NCBI GenBank assembly: GCA_023436615.1
Contig: JAEZIO010000026.1
Span: forward strand, 1 to 64,000
Direction: 5' to 3'
DNA length: 64,000 bases
From: Pseudomonadota bacterium
GTDB taxonomy: Bacteria > Pseudomonadota > Alphaproteobacteria > Sphingomonadales > Sphingomonadaceae
This document shows positions 33,672 to 46,287 of the stretch, piece after piece. The notes under the pieces are model-generated. The model worked only from the letters and a program-made list of their open reading frames with translations. It made no database searches and was not told where the DNA came from. A program made the position numbers and the translations under genes. Position 1 is the first letter of the stretch; each line of letters begins with the position of its first letter.

Positions 33672-36600
33672 ATGAGCGCACGCTTCCGCCCCTTGCCTCC
33701 ACTGGAGGGCGCCCAGGCAAAGGCTGCCGATCCGCAGGCCCATGCGGCGCTTTCGGCGTCGGCGGGCACGGGCAAGACTGAGGTCCTCACCGCCCGGGTC
33801 CTGCGACTCTTGATTCAGGGCGCGCGACCGGAATCGCTGCTTTGCTTGACGTTCACCAAGGCGGCAGCCGCGGAGATGGCAAACCGCATCGGCAAGCGCC
33901 TGGCGGACTGGGTGCGGCTGAAAGACAGCGAGCTCGCACGCGATCTCCTCAATCTTGGCGAGGGCAACGACCCGATCACCCTGCGGCGCGCCCGGCAATT
34001 GTTCGCCAAGGTCCTCGACTGCGCAGGCGGGCTCAAGATCCAGACGATCCACGCTTTCGCGCAATCGCTTCTCGCGGCATTTCCAGTCGAAGCCGGAATC
34101 GCGCCCGGCTTCGAACCGATCGAAGGACGGGCCGAACAGGAGCTGGTCAGGCGCACGCTCGCGGAGCTCATGGCCGACGCGGAATCGCAGGGGGACACCC
34201 AGCTCATCGCCGACGTACAGTGCCTCAGCCGTCGGCTCGGCGAGATGGGGGCGGTCGACTATCTTCGCGAGTGCGCGCGGCGGCACGAAGCTCTGCAGGC
34301 ATTCGGGTCACCCGGCGACATCGAAGCCATTGTCCGCAAGATGCTCGACCTGCCGGACGGCTCGGTGGAAGAGTATCTGGCCGCGCATTGCGCGGACGAC
34401 CGCTTCGATTGCGACGTGCTGCGGGCCGTTGCCGAGGCGAACAAGCGATGGGGCACCGCGTCCGGCGCCGCCATAGTGGAAAAGGTCGAGCGCTGGATCG
34501 CAATGGATTCGCCATCGCGCAGCGCGGCGCTGCCGGAACTCGCCTTGATCGTGTTCACCGGCTCAGGCGAGCTGCGGCGGGTCCAGGCGGGCCAGCGAAA
34601 AGCCGATCCCCACTATGATTCGCATGCCGAACGGCTGGCCGGGGCAGTCGGGACTCTCCTGACAATTCAGAAGGGTTCGCGGCTGGCGATGGACATCGCG
34701 GCCGGGCTGCGCGCGGGCCAGGCATTTGCCGGCGCCTACACCCGCGCGAAGCGAAGCGCCGGAGTCGCGGACTTCGACGATTTGATCAACTGGACGCGCG
34801 AGCTGCTCGCCAAACCGGGGATGGGCGACTGGGTACGATACAAGCTGGACCGTCAGGTCGATCACATTCTCGTCGATGAGGCACAGGACACGAACGCAGC
34901 GCAATGGCAGATCATCGACAGACTGGTGGAAGAGTATTTCAGCGGCGCAAGCGAGGCGGACCAGCGCTGGCGCACTCTGTTCATGGTCGGCGACTTCAAG
35001 CAGGCCATCTACGGCTTCCAGGGCACGGATCCGGAGCAATTCGAGCGTGCCCGCGCCGAGTACCGAGGCCGGTCGAGCCAATTGCTCGAAGCCGAGCGCG
35101 AGCTTGAGCAAGCGAAGGAGCGAGCGCGCGAATTCCGCGACCTGTCCATCGGTTCGAGCTTCCGGTCGGCTCAGCCGATACTCGATGTCGTCGACGCGGT
35201 GATCGGCGAGCTCGGCTTTACCGCCATCGGCCTTCCCGAGGCGCCAGCCTCGCATGTAGCCCACCACAGGGAACGGCCCGGACAGGTGGAGCTGTGGCCG
35301 CCGTTCGCGGTCGATCAGGCCGAAGACGATGAGGAAGAAGGTGAGGAGCGCTGGGTGGAGGCGCGCGCGCGGCTTTACGCGGAAGACCTGGCGTCGCGGA
35401 TCAGCGCGCTCGTCGATGACGCGCCCGTGCTCGGATCGACCGAGCGGCCGCTCGCGCCGGGCGACATACTGGTCCTGGTCAGAAGCCGCGGCGAGCTTGC
35501 ATCGCTGATCGTGGCCCGGTTGTTCGCCAAGGGTGTGCCGGTGGCGGGCGTCGACCGCCTCCACCTCCAGGAACCGCTCGCCGTGCAGGACCTGCTGGCC
35601 GCGATCCGGTTCGCGGTGCAGCCGGGCGATGATCTCAGCCTTGCCAGTTTGCTGGTGTCGCCACTGATCGGCTGGGACCAGGATCGGCTGCGCGAGCTCG
35701 CCTACGGCCGCGGCGTCAGCTTGTGGCGCGAACTTCGCCGTCGCTCGAACGAAAATCCGGCATTCAGCGAGACGCACGCTTTGTTGTCCGAACTCCTGCG
35801 GATCGCGGATTTCACCACGCCCTCGAACTTCCTCGAGACGCTGCTGTCCGGCCCGATGCAGGGACGGCGCAAGCTCTACTCGCGGCTTGGAATCGCATCG
35901 CGGGATCCGATCGATGAATTGATGAACAGCGCCATCGATTTCGAGCGGAGCGAAATTCCCTCGCTCGATCGCTTTTTATCGTGGTTCTCGCGCGGCGAGG
36001 TCGATGTCCAGCGCGACCCCGCGGCACCCGCCAACGAGGTGCGAGTCATGACGGTGCACGGGGCCAAAGGCCTGCAGGCGCCCGTCGTCATCCTCGCGGA
36101 TTCGACTGCGGATCCGAAGAAGCTCGGGCGAACGCCCGTCCTCATGGATATTCCAACGCAGCGCGGCGACGCCCCCGTTCTGCGTCCGAAGAAGGACGAG
36201 CGCCGATCCCCGTTCGCCGAGCTGCTCGCCGATGAAGAGCGGCGCGACCTGCAGGAGCACTGGAGGCTTCTCTATGTCGCCCTCACGCGTGGAGCCGACA
36301 GGTTGATCGTCGCCGGAATGGCGCCCAAGCAAAAGAAGGACGGATCGGACCCCAGGCCGGAAAACTGCTGGCACCGGGCCGTACAGAGCGCGATGCAGGC
36401 CGTCGGCGCGTCCCCGCTGGAGACCGGCTCCGGCGTGAAGCTGGTTTACGGACGGGACGCCCCGGTTCGAGCGAGAAAGCGCCGCTCGGTCACGGTGCCG
36501 AAGGCGGAGGTGCCGTCCTGGGCCAGACAGCCCGCGCCGCCGGAAACCCGTCCGCCCGGGCCACTCGCACCCTCGGCCATGGCAGAGGACCGCGAAGCTG

Positions 36601-37097
36601 CGGCTCCGCCATCGGACGCAATGCGGGCGGCCGCCGAACGCGGCACTGCGATCCACGCTCTTCTCGAACGGCTGCCGCCGGTCGCCCCGGCAAAGCGGGA
36701 GGAAGCGGCTCTGGCGTGGCTTCGGCATTCGGCCGGAATTGGCGATTCCGAGGCTGCCTCGGACATCGCCCGGACCGTATGCACGCTTATCGCAGACGAT
36801 CGTTTCGGGGTGCTGTTCGGGCCGGGATCGCTTGCCGAAGCGCCGATCGCGGCAACGCTCCCGGACGGCCGCGTGATCGCGGGGACCGTCGACCGGCTGC
36901 TCGTCCAGCCGGACCGAATCCTCGTCGTCGATTACAAGACAGGTCGCGTCCCCGCCGGCGAAGCCGACATCCCGCCGGCGCATCGCTTGCAAATGAACGC
37001 ATACCGCGAGGCGCTCTCGGTGATCTTCCCGGGCCGCCGAATCGAAACGGCGCTTCTTTACACGGCTGCGGCGCAATTCTTCCCGCTCGCCGGTTGA
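33672..37097 (+). CDS. addA: Double-strand break repair helicase AddA
   Basis: ATP-driven UvrD-type helicase and nuclease subunit of AddAB. The 1141-residue protein has Walker A ASAGTGKT (residues 29-36), LTFTKAAAAEMANRI, the Walker B region ILVDEAQDTNAAQW, GDFKQAIYGFQGTDP, VMTVHGAKGLQAPVV and LYVALTRGADRLIV. A C-terminal nuclease has VVDYKTGRVP (Asp1087, Lys1089). The ATG at 33672 matches the conserved start; an in-frame upstream start at 33603 would run into the antisense gene. trxA follows 57 bp downstream on the same strand. Confidence 0.94.
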   Translation: MSARFRPLPPLEGAQAKAADPQAHAALSASAGTGKTEVLTARVLRLLIQGARPESLLCLTFTKAAAAEMANRIGKRLADWVRLKDSELARDLLNLGEGNDPITLRRARQLFAKVLDCAGGLKIQTIHAFAQSLLAAFPVEAGIAPGFEPIEGRAEQELVRRTLAELMADAESQGDTQLIADVQCLSRRLGEMGAVDYLRECARRHEALQAFGSPGDIEAIVRKMLDLPDGSVEEYLAAHCADDRFDCDVLRAVAEANKRWGTASGAAIVEKVERWIAMDSPSRSAALPELALIVFTGSGELRRVQAGQRKADPHYDSHAERLAGAVGTLLTIQKGSRLAMDIAAGLRAGQAFAGAYTRAKRSAGVADFDDLINWTRELLAKPGMGDWVRYKLDRQVDHILVDEAQDTNAAQWQIIDRLVEEYFSGASEADQRWRTLFMVGDFKQAIYGFQGTDPEQFERARAEYRGRSSQLLEAERELEQAKERAREFRDLSIGSSFRSAQPILDVVDAVIGELGFTAIGLPEAPASHVAHHRERPGQVELWPPFAVDQAEDDEEEGEERWVEARARLYAEDLASRISALVDDAPVLGSTERPLAPGDILVLVRSRGELASLIVARLFAKGVPVAGVDRLHLQEPLAVQDLLAAIRFAVQPGDDLSLASLLVSPLIGWDQDRLRELAYGRGVSLWRELRRRSNENPAFSETHALLSELLRIADFTTPSNFLETLLSGPMQGRRKLYSRLGIASRDPIDELMNSAIDFERSEIPSLDRFLSWFSRGEVDVQRDPAAPANEVRVMTVHGAKGLQAPVVILADSTADPKKLGRTPVLMDIPTQRGDAPVLRPKKDERRSPFAELLADEERRDLQEHWRLLYVALTRGADRLIVAGMAPKQKKDGSDPRPENCWHRAVQSAMQAVGASPLETGSGVKLVYGRDAPVRARKRRSVTVPKAEVPSWARQPAPPETRPPGPLAPSAMAEDREAAAPPSDAMRAAAERGTAIHALLERLPPVAPAKREEAALAWLRHSAGIGDSEAASDIARTVCTLIADDRFGVLFGPGSLAEAPIAATLPDGRVIAGTVDRLLVQPDRILVVDYKTGRVPAGEADIPPAHRLQMNAYREALSVIFPGRRIETALLYTAAAQFFPLAG

Positions 37098-37154
37098 GCG
37101 CGGCTGTCCCGCTGCCCATATGGCAGGCAAGCCGAATCGAAGGAGACCCGACCC

Positions 37155-37475
37155 ATGGCCACGAAGACCGTCACCGACCAGAATTTCGCAAGCGACGTCC
37201 TGGGTGCGTCGGGTCCGGTCCTGGTCGATTTCTGGGCCGAGTGGTGCGGGCCGTGCCGGATGATCGCTCCGGCCCTCGAGGAAATCTCGAACGATCTTGG
37301 CGAAAAGGTCACCGTCGCCAAGCTCAACATCGACGAAAACCCGGACGTTCCGGCACGCTATGGCGTGCGCGGCATTCCGACGATGCTGCTATTCAAGGAT
37401 GGCCAGCCGGTTGCCCAAAAGGTCGGCGCTGCGCCGCGCAGCCAGATCCAGCAGTGGCTCGAGGGTAACCTCTAA
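37155..37475 (+). CDS. trxA: Thioredoxin
   Basis: Cytoplasmic disulfide reductant for ribonucleotide reductase, peroxiredoxins and others. The 106-residue protein has the active site WCGPC (Trp30, Cys31, Cys34), VDFWAEWCGPCRMIAP and the cis-Pro loop VRGIPTMLLF. It follows addA after 57 bp with AAGGAGA before the ATG. It shares a CTAA with the stop of the convergent GFA gene. Confidence 0.96.
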   Translation: MATKTVTDQNFASDVLGASGPVLVDFWAEWCGPCRMIAPALEEISNDLGEKVTVAKLNIDENPDVPARYGVRGIPTMLLFKDGQPVAQKVGAAPRSQIQQWLEGNL

Positions 37476-37912
37476 GAGTCTGGAGGCTCGGTTCCGTCGA
37501 GTCCGCGCGTATCCGGCCGGAACTTGTCGTGCCTCGGTAGGTCGTCGCCGGGATCGAACCAACCGATCCTGCTCCGCCAGAAGATGTGGAAGCCCGGCGA
37601 CGCTGTTTCCGGCTCGTCGAGCGTGGCGACGCTGAAATCGACAGTCTCAGGCTGATGGTCGACCTTCATCAGGAAGGGGGTCCCGCAGTCGCCGCAGAAC
37701 TCGCGGTGGCCGAACGACGATGAGGCGACCGAACGCACCTTGTCCGCGCCCCGAGTCCATTGGAGATCGCGCGCCGGGACGCTGGCAAAGACCATCCCCG
37801 GAGCGCCGCTGTTGAGCTGGCACGTCCGGCAGTGGCACCAGCCGCAGTCGAAGGGCGCGCTCGTCAACTCGTATCGGACGGCTCCGCACATGCATCCGCC
37901 GCCAAGAGCCAT
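37472..37912 (-). CDS. GFA family zinc protein (second copy)
   Basis: A 146-residue protein with the Mss4/GFA zinc sites: CxC in GGGCMCGAVRYE, CHCRTC and FCGDCGTPF. Only moderately similar to the paralogue at 13346-13792. Most members of the family have unknown substrates. TAGGAGAAG precedes the ATG. It overlaps the trxA stop by 4 bp and is divergent from secA. Confidence 0.85.
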   Translation of the reverse strand: MALGGGCMCGAVRYELTSAPFDCGWCHCRTCQLNSGAPGMVFASVPARDLQWTRGADKVRSVASSSFGHREFCGDCGTPFLMKVDHQPETVDFSVATLDEPETASPGFHIFWRSRIGWFDPGDDLPRHDKFRPDTRGLDGTEPPDS

Positions 37913-38029
37913 CGTCTTCTCCTAAATTGACTAAGCCTGGCGCCGTTCCTACATCGCCCGCCGCAACGCTCGCGCGCGGGTGAGGCAGGGCCGTTCCGCC
38001 CAAGCGCCCTGAGCATCTAAAGGATTTCC

Positions 38030-40765
<2,736 letters not shown>

Positions 40766-43700
40766 CTGACGGGGCGCGAAGCGCCGTCAGCATCGACCGG
40801 CTCGAGGTCAGGCTCGCCTACCGCCCAGAGGAAGAAGAAGTCGCGGCCGAGCGCGTCGAGCAGGCTCGGCTGAAGCCCCGCGAGTTGAAGGAAGCGACGT
40901 CGATCGCCCGGACGCTGGTGAACGGCATGCGCTCGACCAAGCCGACCGGGCTCGACGCGTTTCTGCATACCTACGACCTGGGCAGCGACGAAGGCATCGC
41001 GCTCATGTGCCTGGCAGAGGCGCTACTGCGCATTCCGGACGCCCATACGGCGGACGAGCTGATTGCCGACAAGCTATCGAAGCCGCGCTGGGCCGAGAAG
41101 CTCGGAGAGTCGGATTCCGCCTTCGTCAACGCGGCGACTTTCTCGCTGCTTCTGACCGGCAAGGTGCTCGAAAATGCCAACGATCGGTCCGACAACTGGC
41201 GTTCAGCCATCGGCCGGGCCGTCGGAAGGCTCGGCGAGCCGGTCATCCGCACCGCCGTCGACCAGGCGATGCGGATCCTGGGCAAACAATTCGTCTTCGG
41301 ACGCACGATCGACGAAGCGCTCAAGCGTGCGGCGCCGGAGCGGAAGAACGGCCTGAGCCACAGCTTCGACATGCTCGGCGAGGCCGCGCGGACCTTCGCC
41401 GATGCGGACCGGTACGCCGATTCCTATCGCGACGCGCTCGACCGGATCGCCAAGGAAGCGAAGGGCGGCTTCGCGCGGTCGCCGGGGATTTCCGTGAAGC
41501 TCTCCGCCCTCCATCCGCGATACGAGTGGAGCCACGCGGAAGCTGCCAAGGCGTATATCCTACCAGTGCTTCGCGAGCTCGCGGCCAAAGCCAGCGCGGC
41601 GGACGTCCATTTGACCATCGATGCGGAGGAAGCCGACCGGCTCGAGCTTCAGATGGACATGTTCGAGGCGCTGGCCGCGGACGACAAACTGTTCGCGAAC
41701 GGCTGGGCCGGCTTCGGGATCGCCATCCAGGCCTATCAGAAGCGGGCGCGGCCGTTGTGCGAGTGGACGGTCGATCTGGCTCGCGCGCACGGCCGCAAGT
41801 TCATGATCCGGCTCGTGAAAGGCGCCTATTGGGATACCGAAGTGAAGCTCGCGCAGGTCGCCGGTCTCACCGACTATCCGGTCTTCACGCGCAAGGTCGC
41901 GACCGACGTCTCCTATCTCGCCTGCGCCAAGGTCCTGCTGGATGCGAGCGACGTCATTTATCCGGCATTCGCCACGCATAATGCGAACACGATCGGGCAG
42001 GTGAAGGCTCTCGCCGGCGCCACGAGATTCGAGTTCCAGCGCCTCCACGGCATGGGCGAGGAGCTCTACGCCGAGCTTTCGAAGCTGGAGAAGCATCTCG
42101 GCGATCCGCAGACCCCGGTGCGGATCTATGCGCCGGTCGGAAGCCACAAGGAGCTGCTTGCCTATCTCGTGAGGCGGCTGCTCGAGAACGGCGCAAACTC
42201 GAGCTTCGTCAATCGAATCGCCGACGAGGAAGTCTCGGTCGACCAACTGGTCGGCGACCCGGTTGCTGAGCTCGAAGCACTGACGCCGAAGCGGAACCCG
42301 AAAATCGTGCTTCCGCCCGACCTGTTCGCGCCCCAGCGCCGCAACAGTAGAGGCGTCGACCTCAGCGATCCGCTCGTGCGCGAGCCGTTGCTCGAGCGGC
42401 TCAAGGCGCTCGAAAGCCGAAGCTGGATTGCCAAACCGGGGCTTGGAACGGGCGAGGCCCGGGCCATCGTCTCTCCCCACGATCATAGAATCACCGTCGG
42501 AACGACCTTCGAGGCGAGCGCCGAGGACGTCGACCGCATGGCGCGTGCGGCGCACGCCGCGCAGGTCGATTGGGATTCGCTCGGCGGCGAGGCCCGAGCG
42601 GAGATCCTGGAACGGGCCGCCGACCTTTACGAAGAGCATTCGGAGGAATTCTTCTCGCTGTGCATCCGCGAAGCCGGGAAGACCATCGTCGACGCGGTCC
42701 TCGAAGTTCGCGAAGCCGTGGATTTCCTGCGTTTTTACGCTTCCGAAGCCCGTCGGCAGTTCGCGCGGCCGCTGCCGCTGCCGGGCCCCACCGGCGAGCA
42801 GAACGAGCTTCGACTGCATGGGCGCGGCGTCATCGCCAGCATTTCGCCGTGGAATTTCCCGCTCGCCATCTTCACGGGGCTGATGTCGGCGCCGCTCGCC
42901 GCGGGCAATGCCGTCATCGCAAAGCCGGCCGGCCAGACGCCGTTGATCGGGGCCCTTGCGGTCGAGCTGATGCACCGGGCGGGCGTTCCCGAGGACATCC
43001 TGCAGCTGGCGCCAGGCTCGGGCAGGGTCGTCGGCGGGACTTTGACGGCGCATCCGCTGCTTGCCGGCGTCGTCTTCACCGGATCGACCGAAACCGCGCA
43101 CCAAATCAACCGCACGCTCGCCGAACGCAATGGCCCGATTATTCCCTTCGTTGCCGAGACCGGCGGGCAGAATGCGATGATCGTGGACAGCTCGGCGCTG
43201 CCAGAACAGGTGACGCGCGACGTCATTTCTTCCGCTTTCCAGAGCGCCGGCCAGCGCTGCTCGGCCCTGCGGGCCCTGTTCGTGCAGGAGGATGTCGCCG
43301 ACGCGATGATCGAGATGATCGCGGGCGCGATGGAGGCGCTTAAGGTCGGCGACCCGTCCGATCCGGCAACGGACGTAGGCCCCGTCATCGACCAGGCCGC
43401 GAAGAAGGTGCTCGACGACCACCTGCAATGGCTCGACAAGAACGCGAAGAAAATCTGCCGGCTGGAGCCGCCGAAAGAGGCGAAGCACGGCTGTTTCGTT
43501 CCGCCTGCACTCTATGAAATCCAATCGCTGAACCAATTGGACCGGGAGAATTTTGGCGCGATCCTCCACGTCGTCCGCTATCGCGGCGACAGGCTCGACG
43601 AGGTGGTCGAGGCGATCAACACCACCGGTTATGGCCTGACGCTCGGCCTCCAGAGCCGCATCGACACCGTCCGTGATTATGTCGAGAAGCACGCGCGTGT

Positions 43701-43895
43701 CGGCAATCTCTACGTCAACCGCAACCAGATCGGCGCGGTGGTAGAAAGCCAGCCGTTCGGCGGCGAGGGGCTGTCGGGAACCGGTCCGAAGGCCGGCGGC
43801 CCGCACTATGTCGCGCGCTTCGCGACCGAGCGCGTGACCTGCATCGACACGACGGCAGCCGGCGGCAATGCCAGCCTGATGGCGTCGCTCGAGGG

Positions 43896-44534
43896 CTAGC
43901 AGCCCCGGATCGAATCCATCAGCTCGCGGCGCAGCGATTCCTCGCTCTTGAAGTCGCCGAGCCAGCACTTGGTCACCATCGAGATTCCGTGCTGGTTCAC
44001 ACCGCGCGTCGACATGCAGCCATGCGTTGCCTCGACGACGACGGCGACGCCGCGCGGCTGGAGCGCCTCGTCGAGCGCCTGGGCGATCTGGTTGGTCAGC
44101 CGCTCCTGAAGCTGCAAGCGCCGGGCATAGCCGTCCACCAGCCGCGACAGCTTGGAGATCCCGACGACGCGGCCGTTCGGCCGATAGGCCACGTGCGCCT
44201 TGCCGGTGATCGGCGCCATGTGGTGCTCGCATGTCGAAACGAGTGGGATGTCGCGCAACAGAACGGTCTCGTCATACCCTTCCGTTTCGTCGAACTGGCG
44301 GCCAAGAAACTCTTTCGGATCAACGCGGTAGCCAGCGAACCACTCTTCATAGGCGCGGGCGACGCGCGCCGGCGTGTCGCGTACGCCTTCGCGGGACGGA
44401 TCGTCGCCCGCCGCGGCGATGAGCGTGCGGATGGCGCGCTCGATCTCCAGACGTCCCGGCCGCCGAGGTGGCGAAGATTCATCGCGCTCGTCGGCGTCAA
44501 CACAATCGAAGCCGTTGTAGTTGCTGAGATTCAC
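43896..44534 (-). CDS. folE: GTP cyclohydrolase I
   Basis: Converts GTP to 7,8-dihydroneopterin triphosphate, the first step of tetrahydrofolate synthesis. The 212-residue protein has the zinc ligands in STCEHHMAPI and HGCMSTRGV, the substrate region GKAHVAYRP, and GISKLSRLVDGYARRLQLQERLT. The GTG at 44534 is preferred to the TTG three bases upstream because GGGGAG is better spaced and it makes a GTGA overlap with the upstream Rieske-FAD gene. It ends by sharing CTAG with the putA stop. Its first ~25 residues (DADERDESSPPRRPG) are not conserved. Confidence 0.94.
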   Translation of the reverse strand: MNLSNYNGFDCVDADERDESSPPRRPGRLEIERAIRTLIAAAGDDPSREGVRDTPARVARAYEEWFAGYRVDPKEFLGRQFDETEGYDETVLLRDIPLVSTCEHHMAPITGKAHVAYRPNGRVVGISKLSRLVDGYARRLQLQERLTNQIAQALDEALQPRGVAVVVEATHGCMSTRGVNQHGISMVTKCWLGDFKSEESLRRELMDSIRGC

Positions 44535-46075
44535 CAAACTCTCCCCGCACTGGTGCTGACCCTGCTTTCCAGGTTCAGCTCGTCCTCCAAATTGTCGCGA
44601 TCGCGTCCGACGGAGGCCGTCGCGCAGTGAATTCCTTCACTGAAGTAGCGGATCGTGAAGGAGCCGCTCTCGATCTCGCCGTCGACGATCACCTGGTCCC
44701 AGCGCGCGGCATTGCCGACGTAGCGGATCGCCGTTCCGAACTGTTCGCTCCAGAAGAACGGGATCGACTGGAACGGCAACAAATTGCCCAGCATGTTGGC
44801 AGCCGCGACCTGGCCCTGGCGCTGCGCCATCACCCAGTGTTCGATCCGCAGGCGATCGCCGGAGAGCGGGTTCGGATAGGACGCGATGTCTCCGGCCGCG
44901 TAGATGCCCGGCACGGCGGTCTGCAGGAATTCGTCGACGATGACGCCGTTGTCGACTTCGGCGCCGGCCGACCGCGCCAGGTCGACGCGCGGCTGAACGC
45001 CAATCCCGACCAGGACCACATCGGCCTCGATTCGGTCGCCATTTGCAGTGGTGACCGCGCGGCCGTCGAAGCCGGATGCGACGGTGCCGAGGTGGAAGCG
45101 GACGCCGTTCCGCTGGTGAATGGCTCGAATATACTCGCCCATCGCCAATCCGAACACGCGGTCGAACGGCACGTGCTCCGGCGAGACCACGTCGACCTCG
45201 GCGCCGCGCGCGCGCAGCGCCGCTGCCGCTTCCATTGCGATGAAGCTCGAGCCGATGACGGCGACGCGCTTTCCGTCGCCGGCCCGGCCTGCGATCGCGC
45301 GAGCATCGGCCACGGACCGCAGGCTGAAAACCGAGTCCCGGTCGAAACCGGGCGTCTGGAGGCGGTTGGGCTCGGACCCGGTATCGATGAGCAGGCGATC
45401 GAACGGGAAATCGGCGCCGGACGAGCAACGCACCGTTCGCGCGGTGACATCGACCCGCGTGGCCTCCAGGCCAAGATGCAGATCGATGCGATGGTCCGCG
45501 TACCAGTCAGGGCTTCGAAGCCAGAGCCACTCCTCGGGTGCCGATCCGGCGAGATAATCCTTGGACAGGTTCGGCCGATCGCACGGGGGATCGGCGTCAG
45601 CGCTGAGCATAGTGATCTCGCCGGCATAGCCGAGGCGTCGAAGCTCGTTTGCGCAGGCAAGTCCCGCGGCCCCGCCGCCTGCGATCACGATCCTGCGGAC
45701 TTCGGTCTCGATCGGCTCGGGTTCCGTGGGCCGTGCCTTCTCGCGCACGAAAAGCCGCTCGCCGTCGACCTCGACGCGCCAGACGGGAAGCGGATCGAGA
45801 GCGGGTGCTCGAAGCGCGACGCCGGTGCGCATGTCGAAGCAGGCATGGTGCAGCGGGCAGCGCACCATCGGTCCATCAGTGATGCCGTCTGAAAGGTTAG
45901 CGCCGTAATGGGTGCAGGCGCCGCCGACGGCGTAGAATTGGCCGTCGAAGCGGGAAAGCAGCACGGGATCGTCGCCGACGCGGCCGGAGATCGTCGCGCC
46001 GTCCGGCACGTCGGCCAGGTCGACGCCTTGTGCGAAGTCGGGTCCCGATGCTGATTGCCTTTCGCCCATGCCCAT
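44531..46075 (-). CDS. Rieske-FAD oxidoreductase (ferredoxin-reductase type)
   Basis: A 514-residue fusion. Residues ~15-115 are a Rieske [2Fe-2S] domain with ligands Cys54, His56 (CTHYG) and Cys73, His76 (CPLHHACF). Residues ~125-510 are a FAD/NAD(P)H-dependent ferredoxin-reductase-like domain with GGGAAGLACA, DRPNLSKDYLAG, an NADH motif VAVIGSSFIAMEAA and IYAAGDIASYPNP. It resembles the AIFM3/Nfrl group and the reductases that serve ring-hydroxylating oxygenases. No oxygenase is nearby. It is upstream of folE and overlaps it (GTGA), so both are made together; the reason for that link is unknown. Confidence 0.88.
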   Translation of the reverse strand: MGMGERQSASGPDFAQGVDLADVPDGATISGRVGDDPVLLSRFDGQFYAVGGACTHYGANLSDGITDGPMVRCPLHHACFDMRTGVALRAPALDPLPVWRVEVDGERLFVREKARPTEPEPIETEVRRIVIAGGGAAGLACANELRRLGYAGEITMLSADADPPCDRPNLSKDYLAGSAPEEWLWLRSPDWYADHRIDLHLGLEATRVDVTARTVRCSSGADFPFDRLLIDTGSEPNRLQTPGFDRDSVFSLRSVADARAIAGRAGDGKRVAVIGSSFIAMEAAAALRARGAEVDVVSPEHVPFDRVFGLAMGEYIRAIHQRNGVRFHLGTVASGFDGRAVTTANGDRIEADVVLVGIGVQPRVDLARSAGAEVDNGVIVDEFLQTAVPGIYAAGDIASYPNPLSGDRLRIEHWVMAQRQGQVAAANMLGNLLPFQSIPFFWSEQFGTAIRYVGNAARWDQVIVDGEIESGSFTIRYFSEGIHCATASVGRDRDNLEDELNLESRVSTSAGRVW

Positions 46076-46118
46076 TGGATGGAGCAGTGGCGCAAATGGT
46101 TCCGGCGGCGCGAAGAGT

Positions 46119-46193
46119 TGGCTCCCCGGGCCTGATTCGAACAGGCGGCCGTCCGATTAACAGTCGGATGCTCTACCGCTGAGCTACCGGGGA
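46119..46193 (-). tRNA. tRNA-Asn (anticodon GTT)
   Basis: Read on the minus strand, 75 bases including the encoded CCA form a complete cloverleaf. The acceptor stem is TCCCCGG/CCGGGGA with discriminator G, the D arm is GCTC...GAGC, the anticodon loop CTGTTAA gives anticodon GTT, and the T arm contains TTCGAAT. No integrase or duplicated 3' end lies next to it, so it is not serving as an attachment site here. Confidence 0.95.
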
Positions 46194-46287
46194 GCAGCCC
46201 AAAAGGGCAGCGCGCGCTAAATAGCGAAGCAGACCCCAAAGACAAGTAGTGTGTGCTCGGATTGCCCCCGGCAATCCCGCGCGCCGA

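Noticed and set aside
41560..44232. 890-codon open frame on the minus strand across putA and folE
   Set aside because: Antisense shadow of putA and out of frame with folE; its Arg/Asp/Leu-rich product has no domain, while the putA frame is fully conserved.
46119..46193. tRNA-Asn as a phage or island attachment site
   Set aside because: No integrase, no duplicate of the tRNA 3' end and no change of base composition in the flanking genes nadK and the Rieske reductase.
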